NCBI RefSeq assembly: GCF_015687175.1
Contig: NZ_JADPQG010000008.1
Coordinates: 62,001 to 126,000, forward strand
Length of the DNA stretch: 64,000 nt
DNA from: Reinekea sp. G2M2-21
Lineage (GTDB): Bacteria; Pseudomonadota; Gammaproteobacteria; Pseudomonadales; Natronospirillaceae
Reading direction: 5' to 3'
Positions 47,603 to 55,804 of this stretch are shown here, one piece after another (the first letter of the stretch is position 1; each line of letters opens with the position of its first letter). The notes beneath the pieces were generated by a model, which was given only the letters and a program-made list of their open reading frames with translations, did no database searches and was not told the DNA's origin. The translations under genes were made by a program, and so were the position numbers.

Positions 47603-48640
47603 TCAATAATAGGGTTCTATCCAATATTCTGCGGTCTGTGTGTTCACTGTAATTTGAATAGACCCCGCCGTGTTGACCTTCAGGTTGTTGCCATTAAGGT
47701 CGATGAAGCCATCGGCGTTGTTGTCTCCGAAATTGCGTGACCAGTCGTTATAGACATCAAACTTAAAATCCGTAGATCCATCGAAATACACCAGAATCGA
47801 CCATGTGTAGTCCGCGATCAGACTCATCGGCGACGACGTCCAGTTTGTGGGTTGACCCCGAAAATACAGTTGTGGATAACGTTGCTTGAACATGCCGAAT
47901 CCGAAGCTGTCGTTAAAGGCTAACAGCCGATAGCCCTTGCCGTGATAGTCGTCTTGTTCCACGTCATTGCCGGTTTGATATTCCAGAAAATACTCGAAAG
48001 GACGATAGTATTCGATGCCAAGTGAGGTTTGCCAAAAGCCGCTCGTGCCATAAAGCCCATTCACCGTGTGGCTGAGAGTCAGTTCCCGTCGTTGCTGTGT
48101 TTGCCAATGATCCAATGAATAGACCAAGGTGACCTTATCGTCTGTTGACTGATACCGTGAACGTGCCGACAAGGTGACTTTGTTGTAATACCGGCTCGCG
48201 TCATCCACGGCGACCGATTGGTGCCTGAATGCCGTTTGTGTGTTGCCATCGAAGCGATAGTCCTGCTGGTTATTGTTGTCCCAGTAGGTTTGACCGCTCA
48301 CCTGGTATTTCACCGCAAATCGCAACGACGAGACCGAGCCAGGCAACGGCAACCGAAACGTAAACGCTTCATAATTATCGGCCGTGGGTGCCGTGTAAAA
48401 CGCTGGGTGGTCAACCCATTCACCAAGTGCATTTTGGTAATGCAACCAGACCTGTTTCACTGGGCCCAGATTCTTAACTTCTATGCTGCCCTCTAATTCG
48501 GCGTGGTCAAACCCGTTCTCGTAATACGGCGTGAACTGTGCGTATTGCAAACGGACTTCGTTCGTCGCAAACGACATTGATGCCAGGAAACAGGACAAGA
48601 CCACGCGGACCGCCGCGGCAAAGCTGAATTTTTTCACCAT
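47603..48640 (-). CDS. Secreted carbohydrate-binding protein (CBM21-like plus starch-binding-like domain)
   Basis: The 345-residue protein has a signal peptide (to SMSFA, about residue 25). Residues 28-130 look like CBM21, the glycogen/starch-binding fold: VEVKNLGPVKQVWLHYQ, SLRFAVKYQVSGQTYWDNNNQQDY in pieces, where FAVKY.V.G..YWDNNN..NY is the family hallmark. A second unit of similar style follows (VTLSARSRYQSTDD to EYFLEYQTG). The last 85 residues resemble the C-terminal starch-binding modules of bacterial amylases: YFRGQPTNW, FKFDVYNDWSRNFGDNNADG and a strand ending AEYWIE. No catalytic domain is present, so it should capture rather than cut alpha-glucans, on the surface or in the periplasm. 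Confidence 0.75.
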   Translation of the reverse strand: MVKKFSFAAAVRVVLSCFLASMSFATNEVRLQYAQFTPYYENGFDHAELEGSIEVKNLGPVKQVWLHYQNALGEWVDHPAFYTAPTADNYEAFTFRLPLPGSVSSLRFAVKYQVSGQTYWDNNNQQDYRFDGNTQTAFRHQSVAVDDASRYYNKVTLSARSRYQSTDDKVTLVYSLDHWQTQQRRELTLSHTVNGLYGTSGFWQTSLGIEYYRPFEYFLEYQTGNDVEQDDYHGKGYRLLAFNDSFGFGMFKQRYPQLYFRGQPTNWTSSPMSLIADYTWSILVYFDGSTDFKFDVYNDWSRNFGDNNADGFIDLNGNNLKVNTAGSIQITVNTQTAEYWIEPYY

Positions 48641-48836
48641 AACTCTCTCCTAAGTGTTTTGTTTGAGTCACCAACGTCAACGAAACATCGGTGTCGCGAG
48701 TGTAAGAGTGTGCCGACATGGCCAAGGTCATGGTTGAGGTCACTTGGGGGAGATGTTTCGTACTTTGGTGCGAGTGGGTTCTTGACGTAAGGGTTAGGTG
48801 TGGGTTTTTTGCAATAAAATCTTGTGAAATTAGCGG

Positions 48837-49088
48837 GTGGTTCGTGATGGTGCTGACCAGAACACACGAGTATCGACTGTCGAAGAAGTCATGCAGAAAG
48901 ATGTTATCGCCGTGACTTTAGACGATGATCCATTCGACATTGCGCAACGGATGTTACAAGCGAAACCGAAAACGTACCCGGTAGTCGACAGCACCAATAA
49001 GGTCATTGGCGTTTTAATGCGGCGACACCTGCTGAACATGTTGGATACCAAACTGTTGGAAATGGGTCGTCGCGAGTTTTGTCATTAA
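48837..49088 (+). CDS. Single CBS-domain protein, possibly a truncated gene
   Basis: The frame from the GTG at 48837 encodes 83 residues dominated by one CBS motif: VEEVMQKDVIAVTLDDDPFDIAQRML, YPVVDSTNKVIGVLMRRHLL (given in pieces). CBS motifs normally occur in pairs that bind adenosyl ligands, so a lone one at a C-terminus suggests an N-terminally truncated gene, or a protein that pairs by dimerising. There is no convincing ribosome-binding site before the GTG, which strengthens the truncation reading. A terminator-like hairpin follows directly. Confidence 0.55.
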   Translation: MVRDGADQNTRVSTVEEVMQKDVIAVTLDDDPFDIAQRMLQAKPKTYPVVDSTNKVIGVLMRRHLLNMLDTKLLEMGRREFCH

Positions 49089-49110
49089 AGGATGGGCAAA
49101 GCCCACCCTT
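49088..49110. terminator. Hairpin between convergent small genes
   Basis: AAGGATGGGC and GCCCACCCTT pair with one mismatch around AAA, leaving A/T flanks on each side. It sits between the CBS gene and the convergent small gene. Confidence 0.6.
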
Positions 49111-49445
49111 CATGCTTGCAGCGCAAATTGGTAGAACGCCGAATCGATTGATTTATCTTCGGCGTATATGTCGTTCGGTAATTTGTCGCTGTGCATGAGA
49201 TCCACCAGGAAGCGCGCCATTTCCGGACTGATCTTACCTTCGCGAACATCAATCAGGCGCAACAGCTCCTCCGAAGTGACCACTCGCTCACCCAACTCCA
49301 GCACCACGGTTTGGTGGTAACCCGACCGGACGGCCTGCGCGGCGATGTTGTACTTGCCTTTCAGCCAGCACAGAAAAGCGTTGCGGTCTCGAATTGGCAA
49401 CAGCTGGCCAAGCTGCAACATGGTGTATTTGGCGAAGGCGTTCAT
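49110..49445 (-). CDS. 111-residue hypothetical protein
   Basis: No family is recognised. The sequence is leucine-rich and looks helical (MLQLGQLLPIRDRNAFLCWLKGKY in pieces, then VVTSEELLRLIDVREGKISPE), with no signal peptide or membrane segment. The codon use looks coding rather than random, and the stop lies in the hairpin shared with the CBS gene. A ten-base perfect inverted repeat (GTGCTCGGTA / TACCGAGCAC, 49450-49480) lies directly upstream of its start and could be a regulator site or a neighbouring terminator. Confidence 0.6.
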   Translation of the reverse strand: MNAFAKYTMLQLGQLLPIRDRNAFLCWLKGKYNIAAQAVRSGYHQTVVLELGERVVTSEELLRLIDVREGKISPEMARFLVDLMHSDKLPNDIYAEDKSIDSAFYQFALQA

Positions 49446-49800
49446 AAAGGTGCTCGGTACTTATTTCAGATACCGAGCACAGTATTGGAATGTATGGATA
49501 GGCTCTATGACACAACCGGTCAAGCGGTGGATAGCTGGGGTCATGTTGTGCATGAGTGTATTTATGCTCAGTACCTTGAATGGCATCACATAGGCAGTGC
49601 GAATGGCATCCCAAAAGAGCCAGGCCGCTTGAAATCAAATGAAAGCGCTTACATTACTATGCAGTCAATCACAGTTTTCGAATAGCAGTCTGTTAGATTC
49701 CTCTCTGCTTTGTTACTAATTGCGTAACAACGCGCTCGCTAGAAGCTCGTTTTTCGTAGTGGGCTTCGGGAAAGTCAAATTACCGAGGTTCAAAAAGATA
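49446..49800. other. Intergenic region upstream of the GH16 gene (355 bases)
   Basis: Holds the inverted repeat at 49450-49480 described with the previous gene. The rest is moderately AT-rich, with no terminator or gene I can support; it should contain the promoter of the glucanase gene. Confidence 0.5.
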
Positions 49801-51186
49801 ATGAAAACAAAAACAATAAAGAAAAAGGTGTCTCATGCCGTCATGGTGTCGATGGGGTTGACTGGTTTTGCCCTGGCAGGCACACCTTTTCAAGGGCAAG
49901 TCGCACAGCTGCCAGGCACCGTTCAGGCCGAAAATTTTGATGTAAATGGGTATTACGACACCAGTACACGAAACATTGGTGGGCAGTATCGTGATGAGCA
50001 GGTAGACATTGAACGCAGTCAAATCGGCGACTACAACGTGGGCTGGTTCGAACCAGGAGAGTGGTTAACTTACACTGTCAATGTTGCGCACCCGGGGGAT
50101 TACCTGTTGGATGCCCGTACCGCTTCTCCAAGCGGAGGCCGCATTCAGTTTCAGATCAGCGGAAGTACTTCGTTAACTGCACCTGAGATCACTGTGGGAG
50201 ACACAGGGGGCTGGCAGAACTGGTCGTCAACCGATCCGGTGAGCATCGCACTGAATGCCGGAAGCCATACAATTCGGGTGACTCAAAGAGCAGGTGCCTA
50301 TAACCTGGATAGCTTTCGAATTACGCCTACATCGGGCTCAGATAACCCGACCGCATATCCCGGCTATACAGGTGTTTATCCGGGTTTTAGCCTAGTGTTG
50401 GATGAACGCTTTAACACATTTAATACATCTGTTTGGGCGAAAGGCGACGGAGCTGTTGGCGCAGAGTCTATGTGCCGCTTTACCGACAATGGTGTCAATG
50501 TGGTTGATGGCAATCTGGAACTCACGGTGCGTTCTGAATATGTGCCGGCTTCGTGGTCTCAGGATCACCAATCTTGGAAAGGGGCCTATAGCTTCAGTTG
50601 CGGCGAGTTAAGAACGGTTCCTGAAAAGCGTATTCGCTATGGGCGCATAGAAACGCGCATGAGAGCACCCAACCGCAACGTTGCATCAGGCTACATTTCC
50701 TCTCTGTTTACGTATCGGAATGAGGGAAATCCACGCGAATGGGAAGAAATTGATATTGAGTTGGAAGGAGGACGACCAGATAAGTTTCAGGCCAACCTCA
50801 TCTACGGAAATAATGCGCAAGACTGGAATGCGACGCGACAATGGGGGGCATGGGAGCACAAAATTGACGTCGGTGCTGTTGATCAATGGCGCGTGTTTGC
50901 CATTGAATGGACACCCGACCAGATTCGGTGGTTTGTCGATGGCAACCTGGTTAAAACGCTTAAGCAAAGTGATATTAATTGTTCGAAAGGGTGTGTTTGG
51001 CCGCAGATACACGCGACACCGATTCCTGATGATCTGACCGAACTCATGATGAATTTTTGGATTCCGAACGACAGTATTCAGGATGTTTTTGGTGGAAATA
51101 AATGGGCCAATGTTTACCCAATGACCACCCAGTATGATTGGGTGCGGATTTATGAACTTGACAGTCATCCTTTGCAAAATTGGTAA
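49801..51186 (+). CDS. Secreted GH16 endo-glucanase with N-terminal carbohydrate-binding module
   Basis: From the ATG at 49801 the protein has 461 residues with a signal peptide (basic start KTKTIKKK, then VMVSMGLTGFALA). Residues 30-175 form a CBM6-like module (PGTVQAENFD, VGWFEPGEWLTYTVNV, LDSFRITP). Residues about 190-455 are a GH16 beta-jelly roll: the catalytic motif EEIDIE puts the nucleophile at Glu316, Asp318 and the acid-base at Glu320, followed by WHVFAIEWTP-like QWRVFAIEWTPDQIRWFVDG. GH16 enzymes cut beta-1,3 or mixed beta-1,3-1,4 glucans, as in laminarin; marine plant or algal glucan is the plausible substrate. Frames open further upstream do not carry a better signal. Confidence 0.9.
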   Translation: MKTKTIKKKVSHAVMVSMGLTGFALAGTPFQGQVAQLPGTVQAENFDVNGYYDTSTRNIGGQYRDEQVDIERSQIGDYNVGWFEPGEWLTYTVNVAHPGDYLLDARTASPSGGRIQFQISGSTSLTAPEITVGDTGGWQNWSSTDPVSIALNAGSHTIRVTQRAGAYNLDSFRITPTSGSDNPTAYPGYTGVYPGFSLVLDERFNTFNTSVWAKGDGAVGAESMCRFTDNGVNVVDGNLELTVRSEYVPASWSQDHQSWKGAYSFSCGELRTVPEKRIRYGRIETRMRAPNRNVASGYISSLFTYRNEGNPREWEEIDIELEGGRPDKFQANLIYGNNAQDWNATRQWGAWEHKIDVGAVDQWRVFAIEWTPDQIRWFVDGNLVKTLKQSDINCSKGCVWPQIHATPIPDDLTELMMNFWIPNDSIQDVFGGNKWANVYPMTTQYDWVRIYELDSHPLQNW

Positions 51187-51201
51187 GGGTCGACAAATAA
51201 C

Positions 51202-51221
51202 GTGCGCCAGTGATGGCGCAC
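51202..51221. terminator. Hairpin downstream of the GH16 gene
   Basis: GTGCGCCA and TGGCGCAC form an eight-base stem with loop GTGA, 15 bases after the stop. The T run is weak (TCCTATC). Confidence 0.5.
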
Positions 51222-51386
51222 TCCTATCGCTGCAACTCACTAGTCCTAAAGGAAGTAACGTCGTCGCCTATCTTCTTGAACCCTAAAAGCCTTGAGCCTT
51301 AAAACTTCGGTCGCGCCGGTTTTCGCGTATAATCGCCACCTTCCATTGTTGCCGGGTTGCTTCCGGCCCTAGAGCCGGAGTCCCGC

Positions 51387-53003
51387 ATGCTCAGAATTAC
51401 CGAACTTAAACTGCTGATCGATCACCCAGAAGAGGCGCTGCGCCCAGCCATTGTGAAACGCCTTGGCATTAACGATGCCGACCTGCTGAATTTCACGCTG
51501 TTCAAACGCAGTTACGATGCCCGTAAGAAATACGCGGAACTCTGTTTTGTGTACACCATCGACGCGGAAGTTCGCGATGAAGCCAGCGTGCTGGCTCGGC
51601 TTGGCAAAGACAAACACGTCAACCCCGCACCGGACACCGCCTATCACTTTGTGGCGCAAGCCCCGGAAGACCTTAAAGAACGGCCTTTGGTCGTGGGCTT
51701 TGGCCCCTGCGGTATTTTTGCCGCATTGCTGCTGGCGCAGATGGGCTTTAAGCCGATTGTGCTGGAGCGTGGAAAAGAAGTTCGTCAACGCACCAAAGAC
51801 ACCTGGGGATTGTGGCGTAAAGGCGTGCTGAACCCAGAGTCCAATGTGCAGTTTGGCGAGGGTGGTGCCGGAACGTTTTCAGACGGCAAACTGTACAGCC
51901 AGATTAAAGACCCGAACTTTCTCGGTCGCAAAGTCATGCATGAATTTGTGAACGCAGGCGCGCCAGAGGAAATTCTCTACGTCAGCAAACCGCACATTGG
52001 TACCTTCCGGCTCACCGGCGTGGTGGAAAAAATTAGACATCAGATTATCGAACTCGGCGGGGAAGTGCGCTTTGAGCAACGCCTCACCGACGTCATTATT
52101 GAAGACGGAGCACTAAAAGGCGTAGAGCTTGCCAGTGGCGAAAAAATTTACAGCAAGCACGTTATTCTCGCGCTGGGTCACAGCGCACGCGACACCTTCC
52201 GCATGTTGCACAAACGAGACGTGTTCATGGAAGCAAAACCGTTTTCCATTGGCTGCCGGATTGAGCATCCGCAATCGGTGATCGACAAAGCCCGGCTCGG
52301 GAAATTTGCCGGTCATCCGAAGATCGGCGCGGCGGATTACAAACTGGTGCACCACGCCAAAAACGGCCGCTCGGTTTACAGCTTCTGCATGTGCCCGGGT
52401 GGCACCGTGGTCGCTGCGACATCCGAACCCAACCGTGTCGTTACCAACGGTATGAGTCAATATTCACGTAACGAACGCAACGCCAATTCCGGCATCGTGG
52501 TCGGCATTACCCCAGAAGTGGATTACCCCGGCAGCCCATTGGCGGGCATTGAATTACAGGAAAAGCTGGAATCGCTGGCGTTTGAAATCGGTGGCCGAGA
52601 CTACAAAGCGCCCGGTCAGTTGGTGGGCGACTTCATCGCCGGTAAAGCCACCACTGAACTCGGCAGCGTGGAACCGTCTTACAAACCCGGTATTAAGTTG
52701 GTTAACCTGGCGGAAGCCTTGCCCGATTTTGTCGTTGAAGCCATGCAGGAAGCGTTGCCAGAATTTGACAAAAAAATTAAAGGCTTTGCCATGAACGATG
52801 CCGTACTCACCGGTATTGAAACCCGCACTTCATCGCCATTGCGTATTACCCGTGGTGCAGATTTCCAAAGCTTAAACGTAAAAGGCCTGTACCCCGCCGG
52901 AGAAGGCGCCGGTTATGCCGGTGGTATTCTGTCGGCCGGAGTCGATGGCATCCGGGTTGCCGAAGCGGTCGCGTTGGATATTCTGGGAACCCACACAAAG
53001 TAA
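51387..53003 (+). CDS. FAD-dependent oxidoreductase of the COG2509 type
   Basis: The ATG at 51387 follows GGAG and starts MLRITELKLLIDHPEEALRPA (in part), giving 538 residues. The dinucleotide-binding fold shows LVVGFGPCGIFAALLLAQMG (GxGxxG) with the acidic LERGKEVRQR after it, then GEGGAGTFSDGKLYSQIKDP. The C-terminal FAD motif reads GLYPAGEGAGYAGGILSAGVDG. This pattern defines a widespread group of uncharacterised flavoproteins often annotated as NAD(P)/FAD-dependent oxidoreductase; the N-terminal 95 residues (RSYDARKKY) are a family-specific cap. The substrate is unknown. It heads a likely three-gene run with the cupin and the kinase. Confidence 0.88.
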   Translation: MLRITELKLLIDHPEEALRPAIVKRLGINDADLLNFTLFKRSYDARKKYAELCFVYTIDAEVRDEASVLARLGKDKHVNPAPDTAYHFVAQAPEDLKERPLVVGFGPCGIFAALLLAQMGFKPIVLERGKEVRQRTKDTWGLWRKGVLNPESNVQFGEGGAGTFSDGKLYSQIKDPNFLGRKVMHEFVNAGAPEEILYVSKPHIGTFRLTGVVEKIRHQIIELGGEVRFEQRLTDVIIEDGALKGVELASGEKIYSKHVILALGHSARDTFRMLHKRDVFMEAKPFSIGCRIEHPQSVIDKARLGKFAGHPKIGAADYKLVHHAKNGRSVYSFCMCPGGTVVAATSEPNRVVTNGMSQYSRNERNANSGIVVGITPEVDYPGSPLAGIELQEKLESLAFEIGGRDYKAPGQLVGDFIAGKATTELGSVEPSYKPGIKLVNLAEALPDFVVEAMQEALPEFDKKIKGFAMNDAVLTGIETRTSSPLRITRGADFQSLNVKGLYPAGEGAGYAGGILSAGVDGIRVAEAVALDILGTHTK

Positions 53004-53016
53004 CCGAGGTTGTTGT

Positions 53017-53361
53017 ATGGCAGTGGTGTCTGTTGAAAACGCGGAACACTATATTTGGGGTGAGCGCTGCGACGGTTGGCACCTGGTGCGCACACCCACG
53101 CTCAGCGTGATTCAGGAACGGGTACCACCGGGGTGTGGTGAAACGCGACACAGGCACCTTAAAGCAGAACAATTCTTTTTTGTTTTGTCTGGTGTGGCGA
53201 CTCTGGATGTGAACGGGCAGGTACATAATTTACAGCCAGGGCAGGGGCTGCATGTACCCGCCGGTACCGCGCATCAATTAACCAACAACGGGCAACAGGA
53301 TTTAGTGTTTACCGTGACATCCACACCACCGAGCCATGGTGACCGCGAGGAGCTTGAATAA
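53017..53361 (+). CDS. Cupin-domain protein
   Basis: The ATG at 53017 has GAGG eight bases upstream and yields 114 residues. The cupin core has the first motif CGETRHRHLKAEQFFFVLSG (G-x5-HxH-x3,4-E, metal ligands in place) and the second GQGLHVPAGTAHQLTNNG (PxG...H...N). Such small one-domain cupins bind a metal and act in sugar or amino-acid chemistry or as sensors. It starts 13 bases after the oxidoreductase and ends sharing one base with the next start (TAATG). Confidence 0.88.
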   Translation: MAVVSVENAEHYIWGERCDGWHLVRTPTLSVIQERVPPGCGETRHRHLKAEQFFFVLSGVATLDVNGQVHNLQPGQGLHVPAGTAHQLTNNGQQDLVFTVTSTPPSHGDREELE

Positions 53362-53861
53362 TGACAGCCGGGACGTTGTATTTTTTGATCGGCAAAATGG
53401 GCGCCGGTAAATCAACCTACGCCAAACGCTTTGCACAAGACAATGGCACAGTGCTCATTTCCGAAGACGACTGGTTAAGCAAACTGTACCCCGGTGAAAT
53501 TAACAGCTTTGACGACTTCCTGGTGCGTCATCGCAAACTGTTAACGGTGCTGCGTTCACACGTACCGCAGATACTGGCTGCTGGTGCATCGGTGATTATG
53601 GATTTCCCTGCCAACACCCGCAATGCGCGGCAATGGTTCTTGCGTGTTGCAGAATCTGCCAATGCCCCGCATCAAGCAATATATTTGGAACTGTCTGACG
53701 ATGCCTGCTTGCAACAGGTAGCCAAACGTCGGCAAGAGCAACCGGAACGGTCACAGTTTGATACACCGGAAATGTTTGCAGAAGTCACGCAGTACTTTCA
53801 GGCACCGGGTGACGATGAAGGCTTGAATATTGTTGTGGTGAAACCGGGTTTGGATTCGTAG
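53361..53861 (+). CDS. P-loop kinase-like ATPase
   Basis: The 166-residue protein opens with Walker A in LIGKMGAGKSTYAK and a helix, then ISEDDWL, HVPQILAAGASVIMDFPANT (Walker B-like with an Asp), LRVAESANAPHQAIYLEL and a lid-like KRRQEQPERS. The layout is that of small kinases of the AAA_33 or zeta-toxin-like group that phosphorylate small molecules or RNA ends; the substrate is open. The start is coupled to the cupin stop. Downstream begins the cassette-like region, with a change to lower GC. Confidence 0.82.
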   Translation: MTAGTLYFLIGKMGAGKSTYAKRFAQDNGTVLISEDDWLSKLYPGEINSFDDFLVRHRKLLTVLRSHVPQILAAGASVIMDFPANTRNARQWFLRVAESANAPHQAIYLELSDDACLQQVAKRRQEQPERSQFDTPEMFAEVTQYFQAPGDDEGLNIVVVKPGLDS

Positions 53862-53929
53862 CAGATATTAAATGAAGTGTTGGTTGTGTTGTGGTTAATT
53901 TATGGCATCTCGCTACCAAGATAAGGAGT

Positions 53930-53993
53930 AAGTCCTTTAGCCCGCCGCGCAGCGGATTTAAGCGGGCCAACTTGAAATTACTACTCGTTATGC
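53930..53993 (-). repeat. attC-like site 1 (terminal, degenerate)
   Basis: Downstream of the membrane protein: starts with GCATAAC at its stop codon; internal GCCCGC / GCGGGC arms around TTAAATCCGCTGCGCG; the far core is degenerate (GGACTTACTCC). It marks the trailing edge of the array. Confidence 0.6.
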
Positions 53994-54353
53994 ATGTTGC
54001 GCCCGGATATAAATTTTCGGAAGTTTAATGGCTGCTATAGAAAAAACCACCGACCACAAAACCGCCAAAAGAACAGCGACGGGAGAGCTAAAGCGTATTC
54101 CGAGCCAGATTCCAAATATAGAAAAAACTGCACTCAATGAAAGTAAAACTACTGCCACCCAAACAAGAACTCTATTCCTTGTTATTGATATCAGAAAAGC
54201 TAACCCAACAGCTAAAAAGAAAAACACATATCTAAAAAGATTATCAATTCCATCAAGAATTCCTAATTGAATTAGTGAATATCTAACGAAACCAAAACTA
54301 TTACTGGCGGCTATAGGTATGGAAAACAAGATTAGTTTATTCATAAATGTCAT
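53988..54353 (-). CDS. Cassette 1: small membrane protein
   Basis: The 121-residue protein has three or four hydrophobic segments (YVFFFLAVGLAFLIS, VLVWVAVVLLSLSAVFSIFG, PVAVLLAVLWSVVFSIAA) and a basic C-terminus (KLPKIYIRAQHA). No family is recognised. It may start at M1 or M4; M1 lies inside the GTTATGA core of the preceding attC-like site, so no normal ribosome-binding site precedes it. Its stop codon lies in the core of the next site. Small multi-pass proteins of unknown role are common cassette cargo. Confidence 0.6.
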   Translation of the reverse strand: MTFMNKLILFSIPIAASNSFGFVRYSLIQLGILDGIDNLFRYVFFFLAVGLAFLISITRNRVLVWVAVVLLSLSAVFSIFGIWLGIRFSSPVAVLLAVLWSVVFSIAAIKLPKIYIRAQHA

Positions 54354-54439
54354 AACGTTAAGCGCTTGGGATAGGTCACGAGTCCCAGCCCGCGCGTAGC
54401 GGTTTTCGGAGGATTAATTCCATCCGCGCCTTGTTAAAT
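54350..54439 (-). repeat. attC-like site 2
   Basis: Ends are ATTTAAC (containing the stop codon of the glutathione S-transferase gene) and GTTATGA; internal arms AAGGCGCG and CGCGCGGGCT with spacer AACCGCTACGCG; 90 bases. Confidence 0.8.
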
Positions 54440-55027
54440 TGGTTGTGGCTCTGTAATTAGGAATGACTTTCTTTTAATTACCTTTTGTAGCCACTCGTTT
54501 AGATATCCGTGTTTCTCATACTCGTAAAAGCCAAGCCTTCTGTTAGCAAGGTCGAGAGCACAAGCGACAGCAATGGCAGATAGTGAAAGCGAGCTTCTTA
54601 AGTAGCTTATGTTTTGGCTAATGTAATCTACGCACCTTAGAGCTCGTTCTTTTTCAACTTTGAGAAGTTCTTCAGATATTAATTCAGGTTTTCTACGTGC
54701 TTCTCGTATCCATACGGCAATACTTTCCAAGAAACCGATACAAAACCCCTCGAATGCAATTGCTTTAGGATCTTCATTCTCAGCAGTCAGCCTACAAGAA
54801 TCTGAAGCAGACTCAAGCATCTTGATAATTATACTAGTATCTGAAAACAGGTCATCACCAATTTGCAGCGCGGGGACTTTTCCTAGAGGACCATAGTTAA
54901 GTAACTCGCTCTTAGAATCTCGAACAGTAACAAACTGAATATCTACTTGATCCGACAAACCAAGTTCGTGAATTGCGATGCGAGCCATTCTAGAAAAAGG
55001 TGAATTTGGGGTTGCAAATAGCCTCAT
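54434..55027 (-). CDS. Cassette 2: glutathione S-transferase-like protein
   Basis: The ATG at 55027 (AAGGA four bases upstream) gives 197 residues; the longer frame runs into the attC-like site and is not used. The N-terminal thioredoxin-like half reads MRLFATPNSPFSRMARIAI, with the catalytic-position Ser in the TPNSPFSR loop, and ends with GPLGKVPALQIGDDLFSDTSIII, the glutathione-binding cis-proline and D-S motif. The rest is helical. It resembles bacterial GSTs of the GstA/YfcF style. As a cassette gene it may help with electrophile or drug detoxification, which is inference. Confidence 0.78.
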   Translation of the reverse strand: MRLFATPNSPFSRMARIAIHELGLSDQVDIQFVTVRDSKSELLNYGPLGKVPALQIGDDLFSDTSIIIKMLESASDSCRLTAENEDPKAIAFEGFCIGFLESIAVWIREARRKPELISEELLKVEKERALRCVDYISQNISYLRSSLSLSAIAVACALDLANRRLGFYEYEKHGYLNEWLQKVIKRKSFLITEPQPI

Positions 55028-55038
55028 ATTATCCTTGA

Positions 55039-55131
55039 ATTTAACAGGTTGCACACCGGCTGAATTTGACGCCAGTGAAATTGAGTCCAAGACCAGCTTG
55101 CGGAGCAAGGATGTCTGGCCTGGGGTTCAAA
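55039..55131 (-). repeat. attC-like site 3
   Basis: Ends are TTTGAAC and GTTAAAT (an exact GTTRRRY); internal CTTGC-TCC-GCAAG hairpin and GGTCTTGGACTC arm; 93 bases. Confidence 0.75.
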
Positions 55132-55137
55132 AACTTA

Positions 55138-55695
55138 TTAGAGAGCATTCAGTATTTCCACAGCAATTTCCTTTGGATTGCGATCATTTATTGGGATTAC
55201 TCGTGCTCCATTTTTAGAATGCCACTCCTCATGAAATGGGAAGAAGTGTTCCATAAAGTATGACCAAAAGCTTCTGCTTCTCGTGTGATCTGATATCACC
55301 CGAGCTTCAATATTGTCGATACTATCACTTAAGTAAAAAGAACGGATTCGGTTATCGGCTATAATTCGCTCAATACTCGAACTCAGTCTCATTCTGCTTT
55401 CATCGATTCGATTTAAATAATCAGGATGATGTAACAAGTAGAAGATATATTCAGTTAACCTATTATCGAACAGAGAATATTGACTCCCTTGATTAAGCTC
55501 TAATATGTCCCGTTCAAGAAACCGTTCCTGAGTTGCAATGAATTTCTGATACGGACTATCGAAACTTATATTGCTTAAAGGCTCAAGCACCTCATTAACG
55601 TTCTCTTCGAGAACAACCCATTGATCCTCAAGACTTACAATCTCTTTGATTATGGTGCTTTTTCCAACACCACTACAACCTAGTATCGATATCAT
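55138..55695 (-). CDS. Cassette 3: P-loop nucleotide-binding protein
   Basis: The ATG at 55695 opens MISILGCSGVGKSTIIKEI with a clean Walker A and gives 185 residues. It continues with EENVNEVLEPL, FIATQERFLERDILEL and FDNRLTEYIFYLLHH, which is the layout of deoxynucleoside-kinase-like or AAA_28-type proteins (a DR-like Asp-Asn-Arg, then a helical lid). The codon before the start is three bases after GTTAAAC, the core of the preceding site, so translation probably begins on a leaderless or nearly leaderless message. The function beyond nucleotide binding is unknown. Confidence 0.72.
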   Translation of the reverse strand: MISILGCSGVGKSTIIKEIVSLEDQWVVLEENVNEVLEPLSNISFDSPYQKFIATQERFLERDILELNQGSQYSLFDNRLTEYIFYLLHHPDYLNRIDESRMRLSSSIERIIADNRIRSFYLSDSIDNIEARVISDHTRSRSFWSYFMEHFFPFHEEWHSKNGARVIPINDRNPKEIAVEILNAL

Positions 55696-55698
55696 TTT

Positions 55699-55798
55699 GT
55701 TTAACGTCTTTGTGCAGGCGCGAGCGATAGTGTGGCGATAGGCCAACCCGCTAAGCGGGAATAAGGCTGGTTTATGCAATTGTTACTCGTTGTTAGAA
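55699..55798 (-). repeat. attC-like site 4
   Basis: Ends are TTCTAAC and GTTAAAC (exact GTTRRRY); internal CCCGC-TTA-GCGGG hairpin; 100 bases. One of the clearest of the series. Confidence 0.85.
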
Positions 55799-55804
55799 AC
55801 AGCA

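Noticed and set aside
49191-49685. 164-codon plus-strand frame opposite the 111-residue gene
   Set aside because: It runs antisense to a better frame and then through the inverted repeat; it lacks a good start and any motif.
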